A program made the translations under genes and the position numbers. Below the pieces are notes generated by a model. That model worked only from the letters and a program-made list of their open reading frames with translations, searched no databases and had not been told where the DNA came from. Below, in pieces: positions 1 to 8,643 of a stretch of DNA of 64,000 nt. Source of the DNA: Schleiferia thermophila (GTDB taxonomy: Bacteria; Bacteroidota; Bacteroidia; Flavobacteriales; Schleiferiaceae); assembly GCF_003337435.1 (NCBI RefSeq), contig NZ_QPJS01000003.1, forward strand, positions 236,590 to 300,589, read 5' to 3'. Numbering within the stretch: the first letter of the stretch is position 1; every line of letters begins with the position of its first letter.

Positions 1-450
1 ATTACGGGTACAGACACTTCTTATATCGATGACATATCTTATTTTGATGGCAGAGAAAACATTTTTTGCTATAAAATCCTTGCTCTCGAAGGTACAAATA
101 CATTGCCTTTGCCACCGGGCTTCGGACCGTTTGTTAGCACATCTAATGAAGTATGCGTACACCAGAAGGTCAAGATGTTTGTACCCAATGCAATACGGCC
201 AGGATCTCCCATACTTGAAAACAGAGTCTTTGGTGTACAGGCTAGATACCTGGATTTTACAAGGTTCAGCATGCAGATATTCAATCGTTGGGGACAGCTT
301 ATGTTTGAAACCGATGATCCGGCTCAGGCCTGGGATGGGACATATCGCGGACAGGAAGCTCCTCCAGGAGTCTATACCTACATAATCCGATATGCCACTC
401 CAGGTGACCTTGACCAGGAAGAGAGAGGTTCTTTTACGCTGATAAGATAA
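1..450 (+). CDS. T9SS type B sorting-domain protein, C-terminal fragment
   Basis: The frame is open from the first base, so only the last 149 residues are present and the start lies upstream of the window. The end has the features of the gliding-motility-associated C-terminal domain (CHU_C/TIGR04131 type): FVPNA, FNRWGQLMFE, WDGTYRG, PPGVYTYII and a final FTLIR just before the stop. In Bacteroidota this domain sends large exported proteins through the type IX secretion system. The upstream residues fit the end of an Ig/FN3-like repeat region, as is usual for such proteins. The function of the full protein cannot be told. An intrinsic terminator follows directly. Confidence 0.9.
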   Translation: MTGTDTSYIDDISYFDGRENIFCYKILALEGTNTLPLPPGFGPFVSTSNEVCVHQKVKMFVPNAIRPGSPILENRVFGVQARYLDFTRFSMQIFNRWGQLMFETDDPAQAWDGTYRGQEAPPGVYTYIIRYATPGDLDQEERGSFTLIR

Positions 451-467
451 AATTCTAACATAACTTT

Positions 468-493
468 GGCCCGCTCAATGAGCGGGTTTTTTA
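468..493 (+). terminator. Intrinsic terminator after the T9SS protein
   Basis: A six-base-pair stem, CCCGCT with AGCGGG, has a five-base loop and is followed by six T. It lies 18 bases past the upstream stop and just before the SPOR gene, so that gene probably has its own promoter or depends on read-through. Confidence 0.85.
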
Positions 494-507
494 TTGCCAA
501 TGCACGA

Positions 508-903
508 ATGAAAAAACTTCTTTTCGCTCTATTCATTACTTTGTTTTGTGTAGGAATAGAAGCTCATGCCCAGATAGCAGAAGAAATGAGTGAAAGTACC
601 AGGCTAATGTTTCAAAACTACAAAAAGAGATTTGAAAACAAAAGCAGGGTAACCGGATACCGAATTCAGCTTTTTAGCGGTAATAAACAAATGGCAGACA
701 AAATCAGAACTCAATACCTTCAATTGAATCAGACGCATCAGGTATATACAGTTTTTGAAATGCCCAATTATAAAGTACAGGTAGGCGACTTCAGAGACCG
801 GCTGGAAGCTGAAGGAGTGCGGGTAGAGCTGATGCAGACGTTTAATGGGGCCTTTTTGGTCAAAACTCAAATTACCCCCTTTCTCAGAATTCAACAAAAC
901 TAA
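508..903 (+). CDS. Exported SPOR-domain-like protein
   Basis: This 131-residue protein starts with a signal peptide (MKKLLFALFITLF, cleavage probably after AHA-Q). A SPOR-like region follows at about residues 50-120, with GYRIQLFSGN near its start and YKVQVGDFRDRLEA in the middle. SPOR domains bind denuded peptidoglycan glycans, so a periplasmic or septal role is likely. The ATG at 508 was chosen because it gives a clean signal peptide; a longer TTG-initiated frame would run through the upstream terminator hairpin. It lies 12 bases before pyrH. The SPOR assignment rests on motif resemblance only. Confidence 0.75.
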   Translation: MKKLLFALFITLFCVGIEAHAQIAEEMSESTRLMFQNYKKRFENKSRVTGYRIQLFSGNKQMADKIRTQYLQLNQTHQVYTVFEMPNYKVQVGDFRDRLEAEGVRVELMQTFNGAFLVKTQITPFLRIQQN

Positions 904-915
904 ATGATACAATAG

Positions 916-1623
916 ATGAAATACAAACGCGTTTTGCTCAAACTCAGCGGAGAAGCACTTATGGGGACGCAGAATTATGGCATTGATTCGAAAAGGCTGA
1001 AAGAATACGCCAATGAAATAAAAGATGTAGTGGAACAAGGTCTTCAGCTTGCCATTGTAATAGGTGGAGGGAATATTTTCAGAGGAGTCTCTGGAGCTGC
1101 TGCTGGAATGGATCGTGTACAAGCCGATCATATGGGCATGTTGGCAACAGTGATCAATGCGCTGGCATTGCAATCAGCCCTTGAAAATGAAGGCATTTAC
1201 ACTCGCTGCATGTCAGCCATTGAAATGAATAAAATCGCTGAACCTTTCATCAGAAGACGAGCCATCCGACATTTGGAAAAAGGAAGAGTCGTCATTTTTG
1301 CCGGGGGTACCGGAAATCCCTACTTTACCACCGATACGGCCGCTACACTTCGGGCTATAGAGATAGATGCAGATGCTATATTAAAAGGCACACGTGTAGA
1401 TGGCATTTATACGGCTGACCCTGAAAAAGATGCAACAGCTACGCGTTTCGAATCACTGTCCTTTAAGGAAGTCTATGAAAAAGGCCTCAATGTAATGGAT
1501 ATGACAGCATTTACCCTAAGTCAAGAAAACAACCTGCCTATCATCGTCTTCGATATGAATAAACCTGGAAATCTGAAAAAGGTGATACTCGGTGAAAACG
1601 TAGGAACTATTGTAACTAATTAA
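916..1623 (+). CDS. pyrH: UMP kinase
   Basis: UMP kinase of the amino-acid-kinase fold makes UDP from UMP and ATP in pyrimidine nucleotide synthesis. At 235 residues it has the usual bacterial length. Visible motifs are KLSGEAL near residue 10, the glycine-rich GGGNIFRG at residues 50-57, and [11 protein letters not shown] in the second half. It is followed 11 bases later by frr; the pyrH-frr order is widely conserved in bacteria and suggests co-transcription. The family is hexameric and feedback-inhibited by UTP; that is family knowledge and not visible here. Confidence 0.97.
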   Translation: MKYKRVLLKLSGEALMGTQNYGIDSKRLKEYANEIKDVVEQGLQLAIVIGGGNIFRGVSGAAAGMDRVQADHMGMLATVINALALQSALENEGIYTRCMSAIEMNKIAEPFIRRRAIRHLEKGRVVIFAGGTGNPYFTTDTAATLRAIEIDADAILKGTRVDGIYTADPEKDATATRFESLSFKEVYEKGLNVMDMTAFTLSQENNLPIIVFDMNKPGNLKKVILGENVGTIVTN

Positions 1624-1634
1624 TATAAAAGACT

Positions 1635-2195
1635 ATGGACGAAATCCAACTAATACTCGAGACGGCTGAAGAAGGGATGAAAAAAGCTGTTCATCACCTG
1701 GAAAAAGAGCTTGTTAAGATCAGAGCCGGAAAAGCAAACCCCGCACTGCTCGAAAGCATCAAACTCGAATACTACGGTGTGATGAGCCCGCTGCATACAG
1801 TAGCCAATGTGATGGTCCCCGATGCCCGAACCATTACTGTTCAACCCTGGGAAAAGAAAATGATACCTGAAATCGAAAAGGCAATCATGAATTCAGGACT
1901 TGGCCTAAACCCTCAAAACAATGGGGAGATGGTTATCATCAACATTCCACCTCTTACCGAAGAGCGAAGAAAAGACTTGGTAAAACAAAGCCGGTCTGAA
2001 GCCGAGCATGCCCGTGTAGGAATACGAGCTGCCCGCAAAGAAGCCAACGATGAGCTGAAAAAGCTTCAAAATCAAGGTGTAGCTGAAGATCTGGTAAAAG
2101 ATGCTGAAGAACGCGTGCAAAAGCTTACCAATCAATACATCGCAAAAGTTGATCAGATTTTGGAGAAAAAAGAAGCAGATATCATGACCGTATAA
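1635..2195 (+). CDS. frr: Ribosome recycling factor
   Basis: The 186-residue product matches the standard RRF length and layout: long N-terminal and C-terminal helices around a small beta domain. Typical stretches are LVKIRAGKANPALL, NNGEMVIINIPPLTEERRKDL and VGIRAARKEAND. With EF-G it splits the post-termination ribosome into subunits. It is the last gene of the pyrH-frr unit, and a 430-base stretch with no convincing gene follows. Confidence 0.97.
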   Translation: MDEIQLILETAEEGMKKAVHHLEKELVKIRAGKANPALLESIKLEYYGVMSPLHTVANVMVPDARTITVQPWEKKMIPEIEKAIMNSGLGLNPQNNGEMVIINIPPLTEERRKDLVKQSRSEAEHARVGIRAARKEANDELKKLQNQGVAEDLVKDAEERVQKLTNQYIAKVDQILEKKEADIMTV

Positions 2196-2624
2196 TAATG
2201 AAATCGAATACGGCAATTGTGGGTCTGCCTACAGTTTTTGTTGGCATCCCCCCCAGCTTAGCAAAGGGGGGGAGGTCGATTACCGCCTTAGTTGATTGCG
2301 TTTTCAAAATTCAATCTTGTACAAATCATATTATGAATTTGGACATCCTGAAATCAACAGTATCGAACTTCAGTGAATCCCATGAGCTAAGGTGCCGATG
2401 CCAAGTATTGGTTAGGAAGTTCTGGATTCTTGATATGGCGTAGTATTTATTCGCACAAGTAAGAGAGCGAGATATACCCTTGGATTATTTAGAGAAAGTC
2501 CATGTATGGAGAAGAAATGTTTTAATTTCTATCGCTTTATCAAGGTGTTGTCAGTAATTTCTAGTACTGATATGGACTTCAGAATTTCTACAGTTAAAAC
2601 CTCAATTAATGCTTGACTTCTAAA
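2196..2624. other. Intergenic region with one G/C hairpin, no supported gene
   Basis: This gap between convergent frr and the DUF2200 gene holds an 81-codon frame with no family resemblance, no export signal and a GGGRS-type low-complexity start that comes from the C/G tract. The only structure noticed is the C7/G7 hairpin near its start. The rest is AT-rich and may be a decayed gene, but nothing identifiable remains. Confidence 0.5.
2247..2273. repeat. C7-G7 inverted repeat hairpin
   Basis: Perfect eight-base arms (T followed by seven C, and seven G followed by A) flank an 11-base spacer, AGCTTAGCAAA. There is no T tract on either strand, so this is not a normal intrinsic terminator. Similar C-run/G-run palindromes occur as dispersed elements in several bacterial genomes (from memory). 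Only one copy was noticed in this window. Confidence 0.6.
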
Positions 2625-2993
2625 TTATTGACCTGAACGAAGAATCTTTTCCATCTTTCGACCCTTCGCAAGTTCGTCAACAAGTTTGTCCAGATACCGG
2701 ATATTTCTGGTGAGCTCATTTTCTATCTCTTCTATCCGATAGCCACATATAACTCCGGTAATGTACCTGGCATTTTCATGAATGGATGCTTGCTTAAAAA
2801 ACTCTTCAAAAGTCGAATTTTCTTCGATATGTTTAAAAATCTGATGTTCATTAAAACCTGTTAGCCATTCGATTACCTGGTGAAGTTCCTGCCGTGTTCG
2901 ACCCTTTTTTTCCAGCTTTGCTACATAATGCGGATAAACAGAAGCAAAGGTCATTTTAGCAATTTTTTCATGGTGTTCTTTGGAAGATTTCAT
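2625..2993 (-). CDS. DUF2200 domain-containing protein
   Basis: This 122-residue cytosolic protein matches DUF2200 over its whole length, including KIAKMTFASVYPHYVAK near the N-terminus and LHQVIEWLTGF in the middle, with the conserved GVICGYRIEEIEN segment later. The function of the family is unknown. It is rich in charged residues and has no signal peptide or membrane segment. It stands alone, with non-coding DNA on one side and the minus-strand PID-CTERM-like gene and its terminator on the other. Confidence 0.85.
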   Translation of the reverse strand: MKSSKEHHEKIAKMTFASVYPHYVAKLEKKGRTRQELHQVIEWLTGFNEHQIFKHIEENSTFEEFFKQASIHENARYITGVICGYRIEEIENELTRNIRYLDKLVDELAKGRKMEKILRSGQ

Positions 2994-3088
2994 GCATCAT
3001 TAGTTAAGGAGTTGAATTTCAAAAAGTAATTGCACCTCGTGTACAGCTATTGTAAAAGTACAAATTTTGTAAAAAGCTGTAGCTAAAT

Positions 3089-3123
3089 AAAAAATCCACA
3101 TCCGGAATTTACCTGAATGTGGA
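3089..3123 (-). terminator. Intrinsic terminator after the PID-CTERM-like gene
   Basis: Read on the minus strand, TCCACAT and ATGTGGA form a seven-pair stem, with CAGG/CCGG-like pairing possible inside, followed by six T. It lies about 22 bases past the stop of the 57-residue exported peptide. This supports that small frame as a real transcribed gene. Confidence 0.85.
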
Positions 3124-3144
3124 CAATTAAGGAAATGTTTTCAA

Positions 3145-3318
3145 TTAATCCTTTTTCTTTCTTTGCTTTCGGGCATATTCGCTCAAGCCATAGGTAACTC
3201 CCGCTGCAGCAAGAAGTCCTACTAGTCCGTTGATAGGTGTTGGATTGTTGGGCATTCCGGGCTGGGCTGATGTAAGTATCGGCAGAAGTAAAACCAGGAG
3301 ATTAAAAAATATTCTCAT
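3145..3318 (-). CDS. Small exported protein with PID-CTERM-like sorting tail
   Basis: The 57-residue product has three parts. A signal peptide (MRIFFNLLVLLLPILTSAQ) comes first, then a very short mature stretch, PGMPNNPTP. The end is a tripartite sorting tail: PINGLVG, a hydrophobic alanine/glycine-rich helix (LLAAAGVTYGL), and a basic cluster, ARKQRKKK. This resembles the Bacteroidota PID-CTERM domain, known from memory as a PID-G-hydrophobic-basic tail. Here Asn replaces Asp of PID. It follows 21 bases after the stop of the large T9SS protein on the same strand and has its own terminator. Exosortase-like enzymes process such tails, and an XrtF gene lies about 10 kb away. Whether this peptide is its substrate is inference. 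Confidence 0.8.
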   Translation of the reverse strand: MRIFFNLLVLLLPILTSAQPGMPNNPTPINGLVGLLAAAGVTYGLSEYARKQRKKKD

Positions 3319-3339
3319 AGTAAAGTTGAATTTATTAGA

Positions 3340-6300
3340 TTAAAAAATAGTTTTAATAGTTGTGGATTGGTCAGATTCTGTGAGGCGAATTAAATAAAGA
3401 CCTTTAGGTAGGACAGGGGCTTGGAATACATGTACTCCGCGTGAAAGAGCTGTGCGATTGCTGTAAACTGTTTTTCCCGTAAGGTCAATGATTTCCAAAA
3501 GGGCTACAGTTTCAATGTCTTTTTGGATGAAAATCTTATCTGAAGAAGTCCACAGATTGGTTTTTGTTGGTTTTTGATTGATTACTCCTACGGCAGGAGC
3601 ATTAATGTGGATCATAAAGCGATTGACTTCGATTGAGGGATGATGTTGAAAGGTATATCCAGATTGATACAGGTCTGTAAGGATTTTGGAGTGGCGATCT
3701 TCGAGAACTACAGTGAAGGCATGATCCTGTTCATCGGCATTGATAGGTTCGATGGTAAAGATGCCCGGTTGGTTGTGTTCAAAATAGAGAGGTATTGAAC
3801 GGCTTCCTGTCATGAGTTTACTCTGAGTATTGATCGAAAGAGCCACATTATCCTGGTATGTATAGAACTGTTGATAGCCGTTTTCATTAAACCTGGCTAC
3901 TACATCTTCATGCATTTGGAAGTTGTCATTGGCCTGATTTCTTGCAGATAGGTATGTTTTAATCACTTTACCGTTGGCCGAATTCACTGAACGCAAAGTG
4001 AAGTGATATTCACCTGGCTGTGTTTGTGGTTTGGATAAATTGGATGGATTGGATAAGGTAACCCCGGTTGTTTTAAATACAAATTGCTGAGAAGAAGGTA
4101 AGGCTAATCGCTGCACCCAAAACGATTGTCCCAATGGAAGATAGCGCAAGTTAGAATTCCCAGTATTATTTGCATGGTGATAGGTATCATAAGCTCCATC
4201 CCGGTATACGTGAATGCCAAATGAGCCCGAACTGTTGAGTTCTCCCTCGGCTATGTCAAAATTCGCTGTATAAGGGTTTGAGATCAGGTTCTAACCTTGA
4301 GTTTGGGCTACCGGACCTATGAGAAAGGGAGAAGATTGCCCATCGTTGTACAACAGTGATACACCATAGTTTTGTGATTGATCTTCGATGGTTCCTGAGG
4401 ATGTGGTGATGGTGGCAGGCAGGGAGTTGACAAAGGTGCCGAACTGGTTATCACCCACATAGAGTACCCATCCTTCAGCTGAGGTAAAAGCATCCGTAGC
4501 TGATGTCGGAGCTATGTAACTAGCCTGATTGGCATCCCATCGATAAACAGAGCCTGATGCACTGTTGATAAACATGATGGCACTGGAGGCTACAACAGAA
4601 TTCAGAGGTGCAGCTACTGGCATGCGCGTGTGAATCCACTTTCCGGTGCCCGATGTACCTTCTATATGTTGCGATACCCTGACATTCGGCACAGCCCCAT
4701 TAACTTTCAGGAGAGCAGCACCGTTAGCTGCAGATGCACGCAGTTCGATCACTCCATTGTTGGTGACGGAACCTCCAACTGAAAGTCGTCCACCGGGAAA
4801 AACAACCAACGTATCAGAAACTATGGATAGGTTTCCTGTAACAGAGAACGTATTGTTGGTGCCAAAGTCTATCAGATTAGCGGATGACTGGATCAATAGA
4901 TTTCCTTTTACTGTATAGGAAGCTGAAATACTAGAAGTAGGTCTGAAATTGATGAAATTGGAAGAATTTAAAATAAGATTATTGAATTCGCACACTGCCG
5001 GATTGTCATTATTAGCTCCGTCTCGGCGGATGTTGTGGTTGCTTGTAGAGCCATCGAGTCTTCTGATTTCAAACGTTCCTGTAAGGTTGTAGGCCGAAGT
5101 AAGGCCTTGAGCTTCAATGTTGTCACCAATAAGTATATGTTGACCTCCGTCGTTAAATTGTGCCGTGCCTGTGTAGTTAAGAATGATTCGGTTGTACAGC
5201 GCTATAGGAGCTGCAATATTGAGAGAACCGGAGGATTTGGTAGAAATAAGACGACCAATTCGCAGTGTATCGGAGTTAGAGGCAGCCCAAATCCACTGGT
5301 TTCCTACAGAGCTCATTTCAATATTGGTATTTCGCTGAGTGGTGTTTGAATTTCCGCTACCGGGTTGCATGTTGACACCGGTATTTAGCTTTATGGAGTC
5401 CCCAGTAAAAGTGATCGTGCGAAAAGTAGTACTATTGGTATTAATTGTACCGGCAAGTGTAAGATTGCCTGCTATAGAAAAACTTGCATCTGGCAAATTC
5501 TTAGTGGCACTGCCCAGTAATTCCAAATTTCCGTATGAGGCAGCCACTACGTTGAGGGTGAGTGAAGATGGACCTGTGTATCGAAAGGTCGAGCCAGGAG
5601 CAATTATCCCGAGTGTTGGAAAATTATTGGTTCGGGTGATGAAAGTTGCGAATTCTGCAATATCGAGTACTGGAGCTATGATTTGTCCGGTACCGGCAGC
5701 GGTTGGATCCAGAGACACCTGAATCGGATTGATGCCATCGCCTATTACTACTTTCGAATTGGCCCCGCTGATTTCAAAGGTATAAAAAATGCCCGGGTTA
5801 CCGTTGGCAATGACGAAGATCTGGTTGGCAGCAGTGAAGCTTGCGGGAGGTGTTCCTGTGCCATCAGGATTGGTGCCCCATGTGGAGAGCAAGTTCAGAT
5901 CTCCTGTGGTTTTGTTGTAGAACGTAGTGGCTCCAATAGGATCACCTTTAAAAGTTACATTGTCAAAACGCCATGCACCACCGGTAGCGATGGAATTTAC
6001 ATTATTGGCCTGTCTGAACTCACCAGTGGTAGAGTAATGAGCCGCTACAACGCGTACACCAAAGTTTGGATTGTTGTTTGCTCCGGAAATGGCCGAAAAA
6101 TTAATTATTCTTCTGCTCCAGCTATCTGAAAGGTTGCTTCCTACCGGATCAGAAACATCGATACGCCCGTTGTCTATGCCCCCTCTACCGGAACAACTGT
6201 TCGAATAATTCGATGGCGTAACATCCAGATTTAACCAGTTGGTACCGTCGAGGGTGTATTGAATTCGCACAGTTCTGGTAGCTGTACCGGAAAATCTATG

Positions 6301-6639
6301 GTCGTATTCAAAATATATGTTTTGAAATCCGACTGTGGATACTAAAAACTGCGCTCCGTTGGTCTCGTTTGAACTACCGGGAGTAGCTGGGTTGAATTGC
6401 CAGGCATTTGTGCCTGATGTTTGAGTACATCCATTATTTGTACCGGCAAAAGTGCCGGATGCAGGTGTCATTCCAATGGCCGAAGCAGTTCCGGAGCCAA
6501 AGGAAGGAGCCGGGTTGGTGGTCGAAGCAACTTGTTCAAAATCCCATTGTGTAATGATGGTTTGACCTGTTGCGACAATGGACGTAGCGATCAGCCCTAA
6601 AAGGTTGAGAAGAATAGGTTTAAAGGTAAATTTTTTCAT
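3340..6639 (-). pseudogene. Large T9SS type A secreted protein interrupted by in-frame TAG
   Basis: The frame runs from a signal peptide (MKKFTFKPILLNLLGLI; start chosen at this ATG rather than nine codons upstream) to a type A sorting tail ending GLYLIRLTESDQSTTIKTIF. It is broken once, by TAG at 4291-4293. The halves are in the same frame: upstream ends VAQTQG, downstream resumes NLISNPYTANFDI. Related secreted proteins commonly have G-W-N-L-x-G-N-P-Y here, so TGG (Trp) changed to TAG is the simplest explanation. The uninterrupted protein would have about 1,099 residues. The N-terminal part has a jelly-roll-like region (WDFEQV, YFEYDHRFSG, RIQYTLDGTNW) and later beta-helix-like repeats. The truncated product would lack the sorting signal and probably stay periplasmic. 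Sequencing error or stop read-through are alternatives. Confidence 0.8.
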
Positions 6640-6852
6640 AAAAAACAGTTGTTTTATTAGGGACAAACCTATATGTGTAAGAAAATGTCTATGTTACTAT
6701 TGTATTAACATTTGTAAAAGTTTGTTTTTGAGTAATTAAAAAACATCATTATTGAAAGTGCGATCAATTATCCAAATGAATAGGTGACGGGGATTACTGC
6801 GATTTTATACAGGTAGATATAAACTTTGCAGACTGAAGAAATGGATTGACTT

Positions 6853-7641
6853 ATGATTAACGAGGAAAAGGATATTCTCAGCAAAAGTGAACAGATACCG
6901 GTATTGGTGGATTTTTGGGCTCCCTGGTGTGGCCCCTGTAAATTTCTTGGCCCGATCGTCGAAGAATTGGCCCGTGAAGCTGACGGAAAATGGGTTCTGG
7001 TAAAGGTAAATACCGATGAGCAACCTGAACTCATGCACAAATACAAAGTACAGGGAATCCCTACTCTAAAGCTTATTCACAAGCGACAGATTGTGGCTGA
7101 AAAAGTTGGTGCATTGCCAAAACACGAGCTCAGACTTTGGCTGGATGAACTCCTACCTACACCTGAAAAAGAAAGATGGTTGCAACTTCAGGAAAAACTG
7201 TCGGAAACAGAGCTTTCTGCTATGTACTCCGACCTTGAAAAATTTGTCAAGGAATATCCTATGCACAAGGAGGCTCGGAAGTTGCTGCTGAGAGCCTCTG
7301 TGCTTAAAACCCCGGAAGAGGCAATTCAAAAGCTTCAGCAATGGACTGATCTGAAGACCGATGAGGAATTAGTTCAGGACCTGATGTCAATCCATGAGTT
7401 TTTAACCTCGCCCTATGACCAAAATACGAAGGTTGATCACTACTTGAGAACTGCAGCAGAAGCTTTTCAATCCGGGGAGGCAGAAAAAGCTCTTAACCAA
7501 CTGATTGATAGTCTTTTGTACGATAAAGAAGCCTATCAGCAACTTGCAAGGCGTGTATGTGTTGCTCTATTTCATCAGTTGGGAGAAAATCATGAGCTTA
7601 GCAAAAAGTATAGGAGAAAATTTGGCATGTATCTTAATTGA
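6853..7641 (+). CDS. Thioredoxin-TPR fusion, CnoX (YbbN)-like
   Basis: The 262-residue protein has a thioredoxin domain (residues about 1-110) with an intact WCGPC at 25-29 and the cis-proline segment GIPTLK. A helical part of about 150 residues follows and resembles the TPR-like C-terminus of CnoX/YbbN. CnoX proteins are holdases that pass clients to GroEL; Escherichia coli CnoX has lost the second redox cysteine, whereas here both are present. There is no signal peptide, so it should act in the cytosol. It is a single-gene unit with a clear terminator downstream. Confidence 0.85.
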   Translation: MINEEKDILSKSEQIPVLVDFWAPWCGPCKFLGPIVEELAREADGKWVLVKVNTDEQPELMHKYKVQGIPTLKLIHKRQIVAEKVGALPKHELRLWLDELLPTPEKERWLQLQEKLSETELSAMYSDLEKFVKEYPMHKEARKLLLRASVLKTPEEAIQKLQQWTDLKTDEELVQDLMSIHEFLTSPYDQNTKVDHYLRTAAEAFQSGEAEKALNQLIDSLLYDKEAYQQLARRVCVALFHQLGENHELSKKYRRKFGMYLN

Positions 7642-7667
7642 AAGAACGAATTTGCACGTATTATGGA

Positions 7668-7687
7668 CCGGCATTAGCCGGTTTTTT
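7668..7687 (+). terminator. Intrinsic terminator after the CnoX-like gene
   Basis: A CCGGC/GCCGG stem has an ATTA loop and is followed by six T. It separates the thioredoxin gene from the rhodopsin operon. Confidence 0.9.
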
Positions 7688-7782
7688 GTTTAATTATGAA
7701 AGTAAATAAATAAACAAAAATCTTGTAAGTGGTTGGTAACTATACTTTTCTTAATGAGAAGTTAGGAAAGAATATGATTTTA

Positions 7783-7790
7783 TATATTTG
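7783..7790 (+). promoter_or_regulatory. Probable -7 box of the rhodopsin promoter
   Basis: TATATTTG is an exact match to the Bacteroidota -7 consensus TAnnTTTG. No clear TTG -33 box is seen at the usual spacing. The predicted start would leave a leader of about 85 bases, extremely A/T-rich with long A and T runs, and the ATG is preceded by an A-rich stretch instead of a Shine-Dalgarno sequence. Confidence 0.5.
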
Positions 7791-7882
7791 ATAATAAGCA
7801 ATAAAAAAAAATTTTTTTCATTTATTACGAAAAAAGAAAAAAAAATTATGTTTTATTAAATGCAATATTAAATTAAACAAAA

Positions 7883-8641
7883 ATGATAACAAATTTACTC
7901 GATGTCGTTACCATCCCGGTAGACGATCCCGTAGCCTTCACCTTCTTTACCGGCTACATGTCCATGTTTGCAGCTTCCGTATTTTTCTTCATCGAAAGGG
8001 GGAGAGTACCGGACAAATGGAAGACCTCGCTGCTGGTATCAGGTTTGATCACCGGTATTGCCGCTGTGCATTACTACTACATGCGCGATTACTACGCAAA
8101 CACAGGTTCAAACCCAACGGCTCTGCGTTACATTGACTGGACGCTGACCGTACCCCTGATGTGCGTTGAGTTTTATCTGCTCACCAAACCGGCTGGTGCT
8201 ACCAAAGGACTAATGTGGAGGTTGATCATTGCTGCTGTGTGGATGTTGGTATTTGGCTATATTGGCGAAGCTTTTAATCCAGAAGGTGGAAGCACAAGTC
8301 ATAGTGTGCTATACGGAGTTCTTTCTACTTTGGGTTATGTATATATCCTCTATCTAGCCTGGTTTGGCGAAGTGAAACAATTGGCCGAAAAAACCCAAAA
8401 CCCAACTGTAATTCGCGGAATTCGCACTTTGTCATGGTTTATATTGGTGGGTTGGGCCATTTATCCCATCGGATACATGTGTATGCCAGGCGGATGGTTA
8501 AATTTAGCCTTTGGATGGCAGCCAAGTGCCGTGGACCTGTTTTACAACATAGCTGATGCCATTAACAAAATAGGTTTTGGCTTGGTGGTGTATGGAATTG
8601 CTATTTCCGACCTGGAAAAAGTAAAAGCACAAGCAGCTTAA
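7883..8641 (+). CDS. Proton-pumping rhodopsin (proteorhodopsin/xanthorhodopsin group)
   Basis: This is a 252-residue seven-helix retinal protein. Helix C reads RYIDWTLTVPLMCVEFYLL, giving Arg82, proton acceptor Asp85, Thr89 and proton donor Glu96: the DTE pattern of outward proton pumps. His63 matches the counter-ion-partner histidine of proteorhodopsins. Helix G has DAINK with Asp225 and the Schiff-base Lys229. Met93 at the spectral-tuning position predicts green absorption (Leu/Met green, Gln blue). When helix E is aligned without gaps on YILY, Gly145 falls at bacteriorhodopsin Trp138, which is Gly156 in xanthorhodopsin, where glycine opens the window for an antenna carotenoid. No retinal or carotenoid synthesis gene is adjacent. 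The NTF2-fold gene starts two bases after the stop. Confidence 0.97.
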   Translation: MITNLLDVVTIPVDDPVAFTFFTGYMSMFAASVFFFIERGRVPDKWKTSLLVSGLITGIAAVHYYYMRDYYANTGSNPTALRYIDWTLTVPLMCVEFYLLTKPAGATKGLMWRLIIAAVWMLVFGYIGEAFNPEGGSTSHSVLYGVLSTLGYVYILYLAWFGEVKQLAEKTQNPTVIRGIRTLSWFILVGWAIYPIGYMCMPGGWLNLAFGWQPSAVDLFYNIADAINKIGFGLVVYGIAISDLEKVKAQAA

Positions 8642-8643
8642 CC

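Noticed and set aside
466..507. TTG-initiated extension of the SPOR protein
   Set aside because: It runs through the terminator hairpin and would destroy the signal peptide that starts at 508.
2198..2443. 81-codon open frame after frr
   Set aside because: It spans the C7/G7 hairpin, has no family resemblance, export signal or promoter, and its composition follows the non-coding DNA.
7795..7870. A/T-run region before the rhodopsin as a special element
   Set aside because: Long A and T runs are common in Bacteroidota leaders; no inverted repeat or motif beyond the -7 box was seen.
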